This document shows positions 62,985 through 64,000 of a DNA stretch of 64,000 nt, in pieces. Each line of letters opens with the position of its first letter. Position 1 is the stretch's first letter. The stretch covers positions 7,739,001 through 7,803,000 of the forward strand of contig JAINUG010000005.1 of the NCBI GenBank assembly GCA_029706075.1. Reading direction: 5' to 3'. The notes under the pieces are model-generated. The model was not told the origin of the DNA. It ran no database searches and saw only the letters and a program-made list of their open reading frames with translations. The stretch is from Aldrovandia affinis (taxonomy: Eukaryota > Chordata > Actinopteri > Notacanthiformes > Halosauridae). Position numbers and translations under genes: made by a program.

Positions 62985-63138
62985 GTTTACACTTATTTTA
63001 CATGCAATCCATTTATTCACTGAAACATTTTAGGTTAAGTACCTTTCTCAAGGGTACAATGGCATTGCCCCACCTGTGAATCAAACCTGCAGCCTCTGAG
63101 TTACAAGCCCATTTCCCTAACCATTATACTACATGGGA
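62985..63138 (-). mobile_element. tRNA-derived SINE with LINE-type tail (copy 1)
   Basis: On the minus strand TGTAGTATAATGGTTAGGG (A-box region) is followed by GGTTTGATTCACAGG (B-box region), then CCTTGAGAAAGGTACTTAAC and a body ending near 62985. It is a SINE head, not a tRNA gene. The tail is incomplete here. Confidence 0.75.
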
Positions 63139-63239
63139 GAATGGGAAGAAATTTGCACATATCTCCGTAAAATATATAAATTCTCCCCACGCTTTGCGAT
63201 CCATTGTATTCAATGGAAGGAGAAGGGCAGCGAGAACTA

Positions 63240-63471
63240 GCGATGAGCATTACATTACAAAAATGTATCAGGCACTCATATCCAGAGTGACTTACACAGT
63301 TTACATTTCTTAACATGCAATCCATCTATACGCCAGGATATTACTCAACTAATTCAGGTTAAGTATCTTGCTTAACGTGAACAGCAGTGCTCCACCAGGG
63401 AATCAAACCTGCCGCCTTTGCCTAACAAGCCTAGATCCCTAACCATTATACTACACTGCCACCCCTGTGCG
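63240..63471 (-). mobile_element. tRNA-derived SINE with LINE-type tail (copy 2)
   Basis: On the minus strand the head GGCAGTGTAGTATAATGG and B-box GGTTTGATTCCCTGG are followed by the same body as copy 1 and by the tail TAAGTCACTCTGGATATGAG, which matches the end of the LINE at 21985. It is nearly full length. Confidence 0.8.
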
Positions 63472-64000
63472 CACAGTGGGAGGGGGCCCTTGGGTGTGTC
63501 AAGATTGAATAAGCTGAACTTTCGGCACTCTGCAGTCTATGACGTACCGACTGCTAACCAATGGTATGACAGTGGGTGGTCCTTGATGCTCAATATGTAA
63601 TTTATAGCATCATTCTAGCAGAAGCTGGTCTTGTGTGTCTCAGGACACACAAACAATTGCATTTATTTTATTCCCACTGTAGCCTATTTATTATTCTATG
63701 TTTATGTAGACCGAAGGAAAACATTTTTTTTTTGCTTGTGCACTATCAGCCAACATAATTGTTGATGTATTGCTTGCTTATATAGTGTACTCACTGCCTA
63801 ATTTGGCATGAAAAAGTAAGTCTGGATGATTTATTTCCATTTCCATTGTCCTTGCATCTAGGTTTGTCTGTAGCTATGTGTTGCCATGGCTTTTTGTGTT
63901 GCACTGGGCAAAACCATGCTCATGGTGTAGCTCAGTGAGGTGGTAGTGTTCAGATATTGGTAGTATTCACTCACTGTTACCTGTTGAGTCTACATCTTAG
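63472..64000. other. Right edge, nothing recognised
   Basis: No exon or repeat recognised up to the window end. Confidence 0.4.

Noticed and set aside
63390..63471. Possible tRNA gene on the minus strand
   Set aside because: Repeated at 63060-63138 with the same long body and a LINE-type tail, so it is a SINE head.

Overview
This window reads as nuclear DNA of a teleost fish. Genes are few, exons are short with GT-AG borders, introns run from 2.5 to 14.6 kb, and most of the rest is fish-type repeat: Tc1/mariner, hAT and piggyBac-like DNA transposons, CR1/L2-type and L1 LINEs, tRNA-derived SINEs and Gypsy-type LTR elements. The species cannot be fixed from the sequence alone.

Two protein-coding loci are supported, arranged head to head. 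At the left edge, on the minus strand, is the first coding exon of a neurabin-like actin/PP1 scaffold (PPP1R9 family; ATG at 497, continuing off the window), with a CpG-rich candidate promoter near 1370-1610. From 23967 rightwards on the plus strand are the first four coding exons of rapgef4 (EPAC2), a cAMP-activated exchange factor for Rap GTPases: exon 1 at 23967-24034, exon 2 at 38667-38809, exon 3 at 47052-47140 and exon 4 at 49715-49860. Splice phases agree from one exon to the next. Together they encode the N-terminus and most of the first cyclic-nucleotide-binding domain. Exon 4 lacks one base in a run of C inside the phosphate-binding cassette, so the gene as assembled is frameshifted. 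I find no fifth exon before the right edge.

The 23.5 kb between the genes (498-23966) holds decayed Tc1 copies, LINE 3' ends, SINEs and MITEs, several nested (9562-10150, 11265-12000, 13280-15100, 19363-23470). Intron 1 holds a 2.2 kb hAT-type element with a perfect 8-bp target duplication and an LTR inside it, a minisatellite, SINEs, and an L1 LINE split by three DNA transposons whose exact ends can be read off (32840-33756, 33771-35769, 37013-37222). Intron 2 holds an LTR element whose only coding content is a long coiled-coil ORF (39560-42766) and a Tc1 derivative rebuilt as a 1.6 kb fold-back (44350-45994). Intron 3 holds a hAT-type element. Downstream of exon 4 are a solo LTR (52499-53005) and a complete chromodomain Gypsy retrotransposon in antisense (57132-62624), with near-identical LTRs and a 5-bp target duplication.

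The best leads for something undescribed are the LTR element with the coiled-coil ORF, the 2-kb TATA-duplicating transposon with repeated TCACTACCGAAAC motifs, and the intronic fold-back Tc1. A warning applies to all ORF calls: single-base losses in homopolymers appear both in rapgef4 exon 4 and in the young Gypsy element, which suggests uncorrected assembly indels.
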